Positions 9,662-18,462 of a stretch of 64,000 nt of DNA are shown here, in pieces. Numbering within the stretch: position 1 is the first letter of the stretch; every line of letters starts with the position of its first letter. Source of the stretch: Enterovibrio sp045679545 (GTDB taxonomy: Bacteria; Pseudomonadota; Gammaproteobacteria; Enterobacterales; Vibrionaceae); the NCBI RefSeq assembly GCF_045679545.1, contig NZ_CP166194.1, positions 2,542,001 through 2,606,000 of the forward strand, in the 5' to 3' direction. The notes below the pieces were generated by a model. It made no database searches and was not told the origin of the DNA. It worked only from the letters and a program-made list of their open reading frames with translations. Both the position numbers and the translations under genes were made by a program.

Positions 9662-10838
9662 TTTCCGAGACTGTCCCCACATACAATTCATCTAGTTTTT
9701 CTGATATTTTTTCTATCGAGTAGTTATCTTCCACAAAGTTGGATATGCTTCTTCTCTCAACCTTCCCTTTTTGTTCAAACACTTCAACTAATCCAGCGTA
9801 TATTGCATCATCCGAGTTTGCGTTAACCAATGTAGACATGCCAGCTGGCAATAATGTCTCTGGCCCGCCGCACTTTGTAGACAACACATATATCCCGCAT
9901 GACATTGCTTCTAACATCGATACATTCGCTGTTTCACTTCGGCTCGAAACCACATATAGATCAGCATCATGATAAATTTCGGCCATGCTATGTTGGTTTA
10001 ATCTTCCTTCAACCGTAACACGATCACGAATATATGGGTTATCAAAGAAACTCTTGACGAGAATCCCTTCTTTATCAAAATTTCCTATTATTTTCAGGCT
10101 CCATTTGTGCTCTGTGTCCTCAAATTTTTGTAGCGCCGAAAGCAACAAATCGGTGCCTTTAACCGTACTATTAGTTGCAACTGTAACTATTTTAAGAATA
10201 CCCGAATTTTGTCCAGTTTCTTCCTTGTATCGAAATATTTTTGTATCAATAGGATTTTCAAGAACAATAAAGTTAGGTGTATTTCTAACCTTAGTTTTTT
10301 TGACTCTGTTTAGAAATCCAGCGCTAACAGCAGTAAATGTGTGGATTTCCTTCATCATTTCATTAATAAACCTACGAGTGCGCCAGAAAAATCTCATGTC
10401 GCTTTCGAAACCAGAGTAGTGCTCGCTTACAATAACTGGGATGTTATCTATCTTACCTATTTTAGCTGCACTATAACCAGCAGGTAGACTTACATGAGCA
10501 TGAATAACATCCGGAATACCATTTTTCCTGCTCAACATCTTGTAGATGCCTGATAGTTTCTCAGTATACGTTCTTGCCAACTTTGCATATGAAATGCAAT
10601 TTCTTTTTTGGTCAGATTTACTTACATAAACAGTAGAGTGATAATGGTCGTGATCGATCATCTCTAGATCGATCACATCATCGTGGTTATTTACAACTTC
10701 TAGGTGAAGTACCGTAATGTCGTTTTTTGTTATTCTCGCGGCTTGAATATGTGGCAATATCCATTTGCAATAATTTGGAGTTGTACTAGTAGGATGCCAG
10801 CATAGTACCAATAGAACCTTTAGCGGGGCCTCATTCAT
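9651..10838 (-). CDS. Glycosyltransferase family 4
   Basis: 395-residue GT4 enzyme. The N-terminal half contains WHPTSTTPNYCKWILPHI and VIHAHVSLPAGYSAAKIG, the latter common in GT4 transferases of exopolysaccharide loci. The C-terminal half has KIVTVATNSTVKGTDLLL, VEGRLNQHSMAEIYHDADLY and SRSETANVSMLEAMSCGIYV, with the E-x7-E-like donor motif slightly altered to ETANVSMLEAM. Its ATG overlaps the wzx stop by four bases (ATGA), and its stop lies just inside the start of wzy. Specificity not predictable. Confidence 0.88.
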   Translation of the reverse strand: MNEAPLKVLLVLCWHPTSTTPNYCKWILPHIQAARITKNDITVLHLEVVNNHDDVIDLEMIDHDHYHSTVYVSKSDQKRNCISYAKLARTYTEKLSGIYKMLSRKNGIPDVIHAHVSLPAGYSAAKIGKIDNIPVIVSEHYSGFESDMRFFWRTRRFINEMMKEIHTFTAVSAGFLNRVKKTKVRNTPNFIVLENPIDTKIFRYKEETGQNSGILKIVTVATNSTVKGTDLLLSALQKFEDTEHKWSLKIIGNFDKEGILVKSFFDNPYIRDRVTVEGRLNQHSMAEIYHDADLYVVSSRSETANVSMLEAMSCGIYVLSTKCGGPETLLPAGMSTLVNANSDDAIYAGLVEVFEQKGKVERRSISNFVEDNYSIEKISEKLDELYVGTVSENGR

Positions 10839-12316
10839 CGTCCTCTACTCCTTAAGACATTGAACATGTTTTGGTATTCTTTTTTAAGGGGAGATAAAAG
10901 AAACACAAATGGAATATACAGCAACAAACCCAACATGCTTACGACAATCAATTTATACAACGGGAATTCAATGGTAACGCTGTTGTATACAAGATAGAAA
11001 CACGCTCCTATTAGAATGCTATTCATAATTGGCAGAATCAATTCCTTTAGAAGCGCTGTTAAGGACAATTCGGTACCATAAAATGCGTAATGGAATAGCG
11101 GTAATACTAGTATCCACATACTGATTGCATAATACTTTGCAACGCCTATTGCTCCCTCATCCAAGCCTAGTACGATGAATAATCCCATGACTGAAGTGCC
11201 AATAAATCCCCAATACATCATCCGTTTCACTCTTCCAAGTGATACATATACCCATCCAACCGTACTTGCAATTGGCTGCCAAAATGCTGCAAACGCAAGA
11301 ACTTTAAATATGCCAGCTGCTTCTGACCATCTCTCTCCTAACAAAAACACTACGATTTCATACGACAAAATACTCATCACAATTATGAGTGGCATAGATA
11401 CAAAAGCTATGACTCTGACCATAGCGAAGTAGTATCTCGAATACTCAACTGGGTTATCCTGAAGCCGACTTAAAGTTGGTACTGCTACTCCTGAAAAAGG
11501 TGCCGTTATTTGCCCAATTGGGAGCAATAATAATGAATATGCACGTGAATATAGACCGACAGGTGACGCACCCCACTTCCAGCCAATTAAAATCGTATCC
11601 AAATTTCTGGCAAAAAAGTTAACAAATGAATATATTGTCATATACCCGCCGAATACAAGCATCTGTTTAATATGAGATATTTTTAGATATAAACTGGGAA
11701 CCCAACGGGTGAAAAAGAAAACAAGTATCAAACTCATCGCTGCTTGCGAAATTTGTAAAGCTATCAGAGACCAGTAGCCATAGCCTAAAGTAGCAAGTAT
11801 AATTGCTGTTCCTACGCCAAATATTGTTGACGAAATCTCTGTCAACGCTAGTTGTTTATACATCATTCGTCGACGTAATAATGCTTGATGTTGGACTGTT
11901 GCCCCACCAATAAATAGCCCAAATGAAAGTGCCAACGTAATATTCTTTAGTTCTTGTTGATTATAGAAATCTGCAACATATCCAGATAGCAACATTGTTA
12001 ACAACATTGCGATAAAACCGAAGATAACATTAATCCAAAATAGCGAACTAACTTGCTCATGTGTTATCACTTTGCTTTGAACTGTTGCTTGTGACAGGCC
12101 TAAATCTTTAAACATAACAATAAAAGTGGCAACAACAGTTACCATTGCCACAAGGCCAAAATCTTGTGGTGTTAATAGTCTTGCTAATACAACATTTGAG
12201 ACAATCTGTGTGGTTAGTTTTATCAGTTGGGCTATCATAGTGATAGCCCCACCTTTAATAGTTTTCTGTTTCAGATTCTCGCTTAAATCTTCAGTTTCGA
12301 ACAATCTACTTCTCAT
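10835..12316 (-). CDS. wzx: Lipid-linked repeat-unit flippase Wzx (WzxC-like)
   Basis: 493-residue integral membrane protein of the MOP superfamily with 12-14 predicted membrane segments. The opening KGGAITMIAQLIKLTTQIV and VVLARLLTPQDFGLVAMV is the hallmark of the WzxC/polysaccharide_synt_3 group. It moves undecaprenyl-linked repeats across the inner membrane for Wzy. The frame extends to 12346, which would overlap the upstream epimerase by 20 bases. The ATG at 12316 is preferred because AAGGG lies seven bases upstream and the gap to the upstream stop becomes ten bases. Four-base overlap with the next glycosyltransferase. Confidence 0.92.
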   Translation of the reverse strand: MRSRLFETEDLSENLKQKTIKGGAITMIAQLIKLTTQIVSNVVLARLLTPQDFGLVAMVTVVATFIVMFKDLGLSQATVQSKVITHEQVSSLFWINVIFGFIAMLLTMLLSGYVADFYNQQELKNITLALSFGLFIGGATVQHQALLRRRMMYKQLALTEISSTIFGVGTAIILATLGYGYWSLIALQISQAAMSLILVFFFTRWVPSLYLKISHIKQMLVFGGYMTIYSFVNFFARNLDTILIGWKWGASPVGLYSRAYSLLLLPIGQITAPFSGVAVPTLSRLQDNPVEYSRYYFAMVRVIAFVSMPLIIVMSILSYEIVVFLLGERWSEAAGIFKVLAFAAFWQPIASTVGWVYVSLGRVKRMMYWGFIGTSVMGLFIVLGLDEGAIGVAKYYAISMWILVLPLFHYAFYGTELSLTALLKELILPIMNSILIGACFYLVYNSVTIEFPLYKLIVVSMLGLLLYIPFVFLLSPLKKEYQNMFNVLRSRGR

Positions 12317-12326
12317 CACGCAACCC

Positions 12327-13358
12327 TTACGTGCGTGACTTAACATTATTGATATACCATCTAACTGTTTCTTGTATACCTATTTCAATTTTGTACTTTG
12401 GTTCATACCCTAACATGTCGGCTGCTTTTGCTATCGATGCCTGTGAATGTCGAACATCCCCCGCTCGAAATTCACTATACAAAACCTCACTTTCTGTATC
12501 TATGCCATTGGCGACTAATTCATTCCCAATCAGCTTGACTAATTCATTTAATGTAGTTCTATCGCCTAGAGCAATATTATAGATATTATCTTTGTGACTT
12601 TCTGACGCTGTAGCTGACAGTAAATTTGCTTGAATAACATTTTCAATGTAACAGAAGTCCCTGCTTGTCTCGCCATCGCCATTAATTACCAAATCACTAT
12701 TGTCTAGCATCAGCGATATCCATTTGGGAATGACTGCGGCATAAGCACCATTTGGTGCCTGTCGGCGACCAAATACATTGAAGTATCTTAAACCTATACT
12801 CTTGAAACCGTAAGTTTTCGCAAACACTTCTGCATAGAGCTCATTTACATATTTAGTCACTGCATATGGAGAAAGAGGCTTGCCAATATTCTGCTCAACT
12901 TTCGGTAATGCAGGATGATCTCCATATGTTGAACTGCTTGCTGCATATGTAAAGCTTCTTACGTCATTGTCTTTAGACGCCGTTAATATGTTGAGAAAAC
13001 CTGTTATGTTCGCTGAGTTAGTCATAACCGGATCAGCAATAGAACGAGGTACCGATCCCAATGCTGCTTGATGCAAGACATAATCGACTTTCGCTGTAAC
13101 TTTTTTGCACGTATCAAACTCACATATGTCACCTTCATTAAAGTCAAATCGCTTCCACTGCTCTTTTGTAACAAGCGCTTCGACCTGATGTAGATTTTCC
13201 TTCTTACCCGTTGAAAAATTATCTAGCCCTACAACTGTTTGGTTAAGCTTCAACAAAGCTTCTAGAAGGTTAGAGCCAATGAATCCGGCAACTCCTGTAA
13301 TCAGCCAAATCTTCGGGTTTGTTTGAAGTTCCTTTTTTACCTTTTCATATTTAGACAT
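12327..13358 (-). CDS. wbpP: UDP-N-acetylhexosamine 4-epimerase (WbpP/TviC type)
   Basis: 343-residue extended SDR epimerase. GVAGFIG at residues 22-28 binds NAD, DNFSTG follows strand 2, and SYAVTKYVNE-like YAVTK gives the catalytic Tyr-x3-Lys. The 20-residue lead before the Rossmann fold is typical of WbpP/TviC, which interconvert UDP-GlcNAc and UDP-GalNAc or their uronic acids. The start at 13358 is decided by a full GGAGG Shine-Dalgarno spaced five to six bases upstream; the frame itself stays open ten codons further. With the dehydrogenase just upstream it makes UDP-GalNAcA, in whichever order the two act. Confidence 0.9.
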   Translation of the reverse strand: MSKYEKVKKELQTNPKIWLITGVAGFIGSNLLEALLKLNQTVVGLDNFSTGKKENLHQVEALVTKEQWKRFDFNEGDICEFDTCKKVTAKVDYVLHQAALGSVPRSIADPVMTNSANITGFLNILTASKDNDVRSFTYAASSSTYGDHPALPKVEQNIGKPLSPYAVTKYVNELYAEVFAKTYGFKSIGLRYFNVFGRRQAPNGAYAAVIPKWISLMLDNSDLVINGDGETSRDFCYIENVIQANLLSATASESHKDNIYNIALGDRTTLNELVKLIGNELVANGIDTESEVLYSEFRAGDVRHSQASIAKAADMLGYEPKYKIEIGIQETVRWYINNVKSRT

Positions 13359-13391
13359 GTATCCTCCAATAAAGTCACTCTTAACCAACTG

Positions 13392-14672
13392 TCAAAGTCT
13401 AATGTCTACTTCATTTTTATTTAGTAGGTATTTAAGATCATAGATAACATGAGATTTTTTGCATAGTGAGCGGATCATATCGATCCCCATTTCCCTAAAT
13501 TCATCATGAGCAACAGTTATAATTACTGCGTCATAACTTTCAGGCTTTGGTTCATCGCACAATGAAAGACCATACTCTTTGTATGCTTCATTTTTTGCGC
13601 ACCAAGGGTCATAAACATCAATATTGATGTTATACTCCTCGAGTTCTCTAATAACATCTATCACCTTTGTGTTTCTTAAATCAGGACAGTTTTCCTTAAA
13701 TGTCAAACCCATAATTAGCACATTACTGTTTTCAACTTGAATTTTCTTCTTTATCATTTTTTTTACAAGCTGCGAGACAGTATACGCACCCATTCCATCA
13801 TTAATTTTTCTACCCGCGAGTATCATATCGGGATGATAACCAACGCTCTGTGCCTTGTGTGTTAGATAATACGGATCTACACCAATACAATGTCCACCAA
13901 CTAGACCAGGGCGAAATGGCAAAAAGTTCCATTTAGTACCGGCAGCTTCAAGAACTTCCAAAGTGTCAATATCTAGCCTATTAAAGATTATTGAGAGTTC
14001 ATTTATTAGAGCTATGTTCACATCTCGTTGTGTGTTCTCAATAATTTTTGCTGCTTCTGCGACTTTTATACTTGAAGCTTTGTGTGTACCAGCTTCTATT
14101 ATCATTCTATAGAGCTCGTCAACGAAACATGCTACTTCGGGTGTTGAACCACTTGTTACCTTTAGTATATTTGTTACCCTATGAAGCTTATCCCCAGGGT
14201 TTATTCTCTCAGGCGAATATCCTGCGAAAAAGTCTATGTTATATTTGAGTCCAGATATCTGCTCTAGAACCGGTATGCATACTTCTTCTGTCGCACCAGG
14301 ATATACTGTCGATTCATAGATCACAATATCACCTGATTTTAGGATCTTACCAATGGAGTTTGACGCTTTTATCAGAGGAGTAAGATCAGGTTGTTTATGC
14401 TCGTCTATAGGCGTTGGCACCGTGACGATATATACAGAACATTCTTTCAATAGATCCAAGTTATCTGTAAAAAATAGACTATTTACCGATGCTAACTCCT
14501 CGGAACTACATTCCAAAGTTCGGTCGACTCCTTTTGATAACTCCTCTATACGCGTCTTATCTATATCATAGCCCAATGTCTGTACATGCTTTCCAAATTC
14601 AACAGCCAAAGGAAGTCCAACATAACCCATACCAATTATGCCGAGTGTGACATTGTCCATATTCATTTCCAT
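13392..14672 (-). CDS. tviB: UDP-N-acetylhexosamine 6-dehydrogenase (TviB/WbpO type)
   Basis: About 425 residues; UDP-glucose/GDP-mannose dehydrogenase family. GIIGMGYVGLPLAVEF is the N-terminal NAD site and GLVGGHCIGVDPYY carries the catalytic cysteine. GLTFKENCPDLRNTKV is in the C-terminal UDP-binding domain, and RDVNIALINELS resembles TviB/WbpO. It oxidises UDP-GlcNAc or UDP-GalNAc twice to the uronic acid. Three in-frame ATGs are possible (14672, 14666, 14660). The one at 14666 overlaps the wecC stop as ATGA and has AAAGG nine bases upstream, so it may be the true start. Second dehydrogenase of the cluster besides WecC. Confidence 0.92.
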   Translation of the reverse strand: MEMNMDNVTLGIIGMGYVGLPLAVEFGKHVQTLGYDIDKTRIEELSKGVDRTLECSSEELASVNSLFFTDNLDLLKECSVYIVTVPTPIDEHKQPDLTPLIKASNSIGKILKSGDIVIYESTVYPGATEEVCIPVLEQISGLKYNIDFFAGYSPERINPGDKLHRVTNILKVTSGSTPEVACFVDELYRMIIEAGTHKASSIKVAEAAKIIENTQRDVNIALINELSIIFNRLDIDTLEVLEAAGTKWNFLPFRPGLVGGHCIGVDPYYLTHKAQSVGYHPDMILAGRKINDGMGAYTVSQLVKKMIKKKIQVENSNVLIMGLTFKENCPDLRNTKVIDVIRELEEYNINIDVYDPWCAKNEAYKEYGLSLCDEPKPESYDAVIITVAHDEFREMGIDMIRSLCKKSHVIYDLKYLLNKNEVDIRL

Positions 14673-15928
14673 ACACCTTTAGTATCAATAATGTACTTGC
14701 TATTATTCTTTGTTAATTTGAAATCTCTATGGTCTACTAATAATATATGTATATCGGCAATTTCTTTTGCTTTCTCAAAAGGAACAAGCGTAAGTTCACT
14801 ACCATCTTTCATCGATTTAACGTTTGGCTCCACAGCATAAACAGTACCTGAATGCATCGATGCAATGGAATTTGCAATATAAAGAGCAGGGCTTTCCCTC
14901 AAATCATCAATATCGGGTTTGAATGCTAATCCGTAGCATGCAATTTTTACATCACTGGCAGTTTTGTGTGTGTTTTCTTGCAAATAATCAGACAGCATTA
15001 TTTTAGTTTTATTGATTACCCACTCAGGTTTATTTTCGTTTACCTTCCTAGCCGTATGTATAATTTTGGCTTCTTCTGGAGTTTTTGAAACTATAAACCA
15101 TGGGTCAACCGCTATGCAGTGTCCGCCAACACCAGGTCCAGGTTGGAGAATGTTAACTCGTGGGTGGCGATTTGCTAGTGTAATAAGTTCCCATACATTT
15201 ATGTCCAATTTATCACAGATTAGTGACAATTCATTGGCAAAAGCAATTTGCACATCGCGGCTACTATTTTCTGTTAATTTTGCCATTTCGGCAGTTCGGG
15301 CGTTTGTAACTACACACTCTCCTTGCACAAATGTTTTATAGAGCTCAATCGATCTTTCTGAACATTTCTGCGTTAATCCACCGATGACCCTATCATTTTC
15401 TACAAGCTCTCTTACTACGTGCCCCGGAAGTACACGTTCAGGACAATGAGCAACATTTATATCAGCATTCTCTCCACTATCATGTGGAAACGACAAATCT
15501 GGCCTACCTTTTGCCAGCCATTCCGCCATTTTTTCAGTCGTCCCGACAGGTGAGGTTGATTCGAGAATTATGAGATTTCCTTTTCTTAAAACCGGAGCGA
15601 TAGCCTGACATGCTGATTCTATGTAGGAAAGATCTGGCTGAGGAACCTCATTTTTGTTGCACGATAGAAAAGGAGTTGGAACAGCTATAAGAAAGGCATC
15701 TGCCTTTTCTGGGACACTAACAGCTTTAAGATAGCCTTCTTTTACCGCTGCATGCACGATCATATCTAACTCAGGTTCGACGATATGAATTTTCCCTTGA
15801 TTTATCGTCTTGACAGCATGTTCATTTATATCTACCCCAATTACCTTCTTTTTCCTTGATGCAAACATTGCAGCTGTTGGCAAGCCAATATATCCTAGGC
15901 CGATAACCGAAATCGTTTCAAAAGACAT
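14663..15928 (-). CDS. wecC: UDP-N-acetyl-D-mannosamine dehydrogenase WecC
   Basis: 421 residues, the normal WecC length. VIGLGYIGLPTAAMFASRK is the NAD-binding start, HCPERVLPG follows the first domain, GPGVGGHCIAVDPWF holds the catalytic Cys, and CYGLAFKPDIDDLRESPAL is the UDP-binding signature. It oxidises UDP-ManNAc to UDP-ManNAcA using NAD, following WecB. ATG start with GAGAGA upstream. A 101-base gap separates it from wecB and contains a hairpin. In enterobacteria WecB/WecC serve enterobacterial common antigen; here they sit inside an O-antigen-type cluster and so probably supply its ManNAcA. Confidence 0.95.
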   Translation of the reverse strand: MSFETISVIGLGYIGLPTAAMFASRKKKVIGVDINEHAVKTINQGKIHIVEPELDMIVHAAVKEGYLKAVSVPEKADAFLIAVPTPFLSCNKNEVPQPDLSYIESACQAIAPVLRKGNLIILESTSPVGTTEKMAEWLAKGRPDLSFPHDSGENADINVAHCPERVLPGHVVRELVENDRVIGGLTQKCSERSIELYKTFVQGECVVTNARTAEMAKLTENSSRDVQIAFANELSLICDKLDINVWELITLANRHPRVNILQPGPGVGGHCIAVDPWFIVSKTPEEAKIIHTARKVNENKPEWVINKTKIMLSDYLQENTHKTASDVKIACYGLAFKPDIDDLRESPALYIANSIASMHSGTVYAVEPNVKSMKDGSELTLVPFEKAKEIADIHILLVDHRDFKLTKNNSKYIIDTKGVWK

Positions 15929-15972
15929 AAAATCTCTCTATATATTTAATTTTCTAATCAAGTATGCAGCTG

Positions 15973-16007
15973 AAGCTAGTTATGCACCTACAGGTAACTA
16001 CTAGCTT
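15973..16007 (-). other. Hairpin in the wecB-wecC spacer
   Basis: AAGCTAGT at 15973-15980 pairs with ACTAGCTT at 16000-16007, with ACCT/AGGT pairing inside the loop. There is no T-run on the minus strand after it, so it is not a standard terminator; it may be an RNA processing or stability element within the operon. Confidence 0.4.
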
Positions 16008-16029
16008 TGATTGAAATTCTATTTTCTAA

Positions 16030-17157
16030 TCAATTCTTCGCTAGTGATTCGATGATTCTTTGACAAGCAAGGCCATCACCGTAAGGATTATGGGCAAAGC
16101 TCATTTTTTTGTATTCTTCTTCATTTGTCAAAAGTTCATTTATACTTGATACAATATTTTCAATATCAGTACCTACCAACTTGACTGTTCCTGCATCTAT
16201 CGCTTCTGGCCTTTCTGTAGTATCTCGCATCACCAACACTGGTTTCCCAAGTGATGGAGCTTCTTCTTGAATACCACCAGAGTCAGTTAGTATGATTTTT
16301 GACTTGGTCATTAAGTAGATAAAAGGAAGATATTCTTGAGGTTCAATCAACTTTATGTTTTCAATCCCTTGAAGTATGCGGGTGACTGGTTCTCTTACAT
16401 TAGGATTTAAATGTAGTGGATATATAATTTGAACGTTCTTATTTTTTTTCGCTATTATAGAAAGTGCAGTACAGATCCTTTCAAAGCCAACCCCGAAATT
16501 TTCTCTTCGATGACCAGTAACTAAGATTATATCTTTTTCTTCATCGACATACGAGAATGAAGCTTTCAATTTATTCAGTATTTGGTTTTCATTCTTTATT
16601 TTGTCTTTCACCCACAGGAGAGCATCGATTACCGTATTACCAGTAACGTAGATATACTCTTCGTTGAAGTTCTCCTGAATCAAATTCTGTTTTGATACTT
16701 CTGTTGGTGCGAAGTGATATTTGGTTAGTGCTCCGGTTAGCTTTCGATTGCCTTCCTCTGGCCAAGGTGAGTAAATATTCCCAGTCCTAAGGCCTGCTTC
16801 AACATGTCCGATTTCTATTTTTTGATAATATGCTGCTAAGCTTGCTGCGAAAGTTGTTGCCGTATCACCATGAACCAAAACTATATCGGGTTTAAATTCC
16901 TCTAGTACAGGCTTTAATTCTAATAAAATTCGGGATGTTATATCGTTCAATGTTTGACCGACACTCATCAGTTTCAAATCATAGTCGGGTACTATATCGA
17001 AAAGATCAAGTACCTGGTCTAGCATTTCACGATGCTGACCTGTAACGCAACATTTGGCATCAAATCTACAGTCTTTTGATAGCATACTTACCAGAGGTGC
17101 CATTTTAATAGCCTCTGGTCTTGTGCCAAATATCGTCAGTATTCTTTTCTTTGTCAT
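16030..17157 (-). CDS. wecB: UDP-N-acetylglucosamine 2-epimerase WecB
   Basis: 375 residues, non-hydrolysing UDP-GlcNAc 2-epimerase that makes UDP-ManNAc for WecC. GTRPE sits at residues 11-15, VHGDTATTFAASLAAYY, HVEAGLRTGNIYSPWPEEGNR and DSGGIQEEAPSLGKP are all classic WecB motifs. The frame extends 21 codons upstream to 17220, but the ATG at 17157 is preceded by TTAGG at a proper distance and yields the standard N-terminus TKKRILTIFGTRPE. First sugar-nucleotide gene after wzz; a 125-base gap separates them. Confidence 0.95.
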   Translation of the reverse strand: MTKKRILTIFGTRPEAIKMAPLVSMLSKDCRFDAKCCVTGQHREMLDQVLDLFDIVPDYDLKLMSVGQTLNDITSRILLELKPVLEEFKPDIVLVHGDTATTFAASLAAYYQKIEIGHVEAGLRTGNIYSPWPEEGNRKLTGALTKYHFAPTEVSKQNLIQENFNEEYIYVTGNTVIDALLWVKDKIKNENQILNKLKASFSYVDEEKDIILVTGHRRENFGVGFERICTALSIIAKKNKNVQIIYPLHLNPNVREPVTRILQGIENIKLIEPQEYLPFIYLMTKSKIILTDSGGIQEEAPSLGKPVLVMRDTTERPEAIDAGTVKLVGTDIENIVSSINELLTNEEEYKKMSFAHNPYGDGLACQRIIESLAKN

Positions 17158-17282
17158 AGAATAACCTAATCTTTTTAATTGACCTTTTATACAAGTTGAT
17201 TTTCGCTCTTCAAAAACCAACTCGTGAATATCTCGTCTATTTAATTACATAGGAGAAAGAATTGAGATTATTTTTCATTAAT

Positions 17283-18350
17283 CTATAACGAATTTGTTTT
17301 TCTATATTTTCTCATGCAACTTCTTACAAGAACAATAACTAAACCAATCGAGAAACCCAGTAATATACTCAGGCCTACTATAAACATTCTCTTGGGTTTA
17401 TGACTTGATATAGGTACATCAGCCTTTTCTATATATGCAAAGCTTGAAAAGAATAAATCTTTAGGATATTGACGTTCAAACACCTCTAACTTGGTAGTAA
17501 GCTCACTGATGTATGAGTCTACGATAGTTAAATCTTTCATAGATTTAAGAACCTTTACTTTCGCTCTTAATGCATCTGCACCCAAATCGATCCTGATTAT
17601 TTCCCAACTATTCAGGTTTTCAACAGGCCTAAGAATTTTTGCCTCATCAGTAATCATCAGTGCTAGTTCAGCGTTAGCAATCTCTATTTCTAGTTTTTGA
17701 GCCGCAATAGCCTCCCTTTCCTCTAACTTTTTCAATAGCTCTATTTGCCTTATCTTCAGGCCAGACTCTAAATCAATCCTTAGGTTTTGGTTCACTTTTT
17801 TGTTAGTGAAATTTATATATTCATTAAGTATTTCTAAACTACTCTCATCACTATTGCTTTCTGTACTAAGAACAATGAAATAGGCGCTTTTTTTATTTGC
17901 GCTAATGCGTCCAAGCCATTCCTGCAAAAAAACTCGATATTTTTTTCCATCAGTTTTTGAAACACCAGCTAATTCGAGTATTCGAGAGAATGCCTTGCTT
18001 TCTTCGAAAAACTCGCGCTTATTATCATTTGCATTAAAAGTAGTTAAGTAACGTTCTAATAATTTGTCTTGAGATGTTAAACTCTCAAGTTCGGCATCAA
18101 ACACTGAGTGATATTGGCTGACACCTTGAGTAAGTTTTGCCATATCGCTTACAGTCGGTGCAGTTATCGTTGCTCTTGATACCCACCACTGTTGAGCAGT
18201 TGTTACATATAGTAGTGCAGCGAGCCCAAACAGTAAGATGGTAGTAACAATCGTTATCTTCCCTTGCCAAATAGCCTCTATGAAATCTCTTAGGTCAATT
18301 TCTTCTTTCTGCGGATTTAAATTTGTTTTGTCTTGCGTTGGCGTGGTCAC
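17283..18350 (-). CDS. wzz: Chain-length determinant protein Wzz
   Basis: 355-residue polysaccharide co-polymerase of class 1. A short cytoplasmic N-terminus (IDLRDFIEAIWQGK) leads into membrane segment 1 (residues about 33-50). A large periplasmic, partly coiled-coil domain with KLEEREAIAAQ and a second membrane segment near residues 324-345 follow, preceded by the proline-rich ADVPISSHKPKR that is typical of Wzz. No Wzc-like kinase domain, which argues for O-antigen rather than capsule. The start is GTG at 18350 with a strong AGGAGAGG site upstream. First gene of the ops-controlled operon. Confidence 0.92.
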   Translation of the reverse strand: MTTPTQDKTNLNPQKEEIDLRDFIEAIWQGKITIVTTILLFGLAALLYVTTAQQWWVSRATITAPTVSDMAKLTQGVSQYHSVFDAELESLTSQDKLLERYLTTFNANDNKREFFEESKAFSRILELAGVSKTDGKKYRVFLQEWLGRISANKKSAYFIVLSTESNSDESSLEILNEYINFTNKKVNQNLRIDLESGLKIRQIELLKKLEEREAIAAQKLEIEIANAELALMITDEAKILRPVENLNSWEIIRIDLGADALRAKVKVLKSMKDLTIVDSYISELTTKLEVFERQYPKDLFFSSFAYIEKADVPISSHKPKRMFIVGLSILLGFSIGLVIVLVRSCMRKYRKTNSL

Positions 18351-18393
18351 TCCGTGTCCTCTCCTTGCTTGTTAACATCTAAGTAACATTATC

Positions 18394-18429
18394 ACGCTAC
18401 CGCCCTTAGGTGTCGTCCCTAAAGCACGC
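18394..18429 (-). promoter_or_regulatory. JUMPstart leader with ops element
   Basis: On the minus strand the exact ops sequence GGCGGTAGCGT occupies 18404-18394, preceded by GTGCTTTAGGG and CCTAAG, which resemble the upstream part of the JUMPstart consensus and can form a small stem (TTAGG/CCTAA). It lies 44 bases before the wzz start, in the untranslated leader. From established work, RfaH binds ops in the non-template strand of a paused elongation complex and lets polymerase read through long, poorly translated surface-polysaccharide operons. Confidence 0.9.
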
Positions 18430-18462
18430 GTTAGTCATTGATTTTATTGATATATATTGGAG

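Noticed and set aside
10835..12346. Longer N-termini for wzx, the wbpP-type epimerase, wecB, fnlA and fimV
   Set aside because: In each case the extension overlaps the upstream gene or promoter and a downstream ATG has a better ribosome site or matches the family's usual N-terminus.
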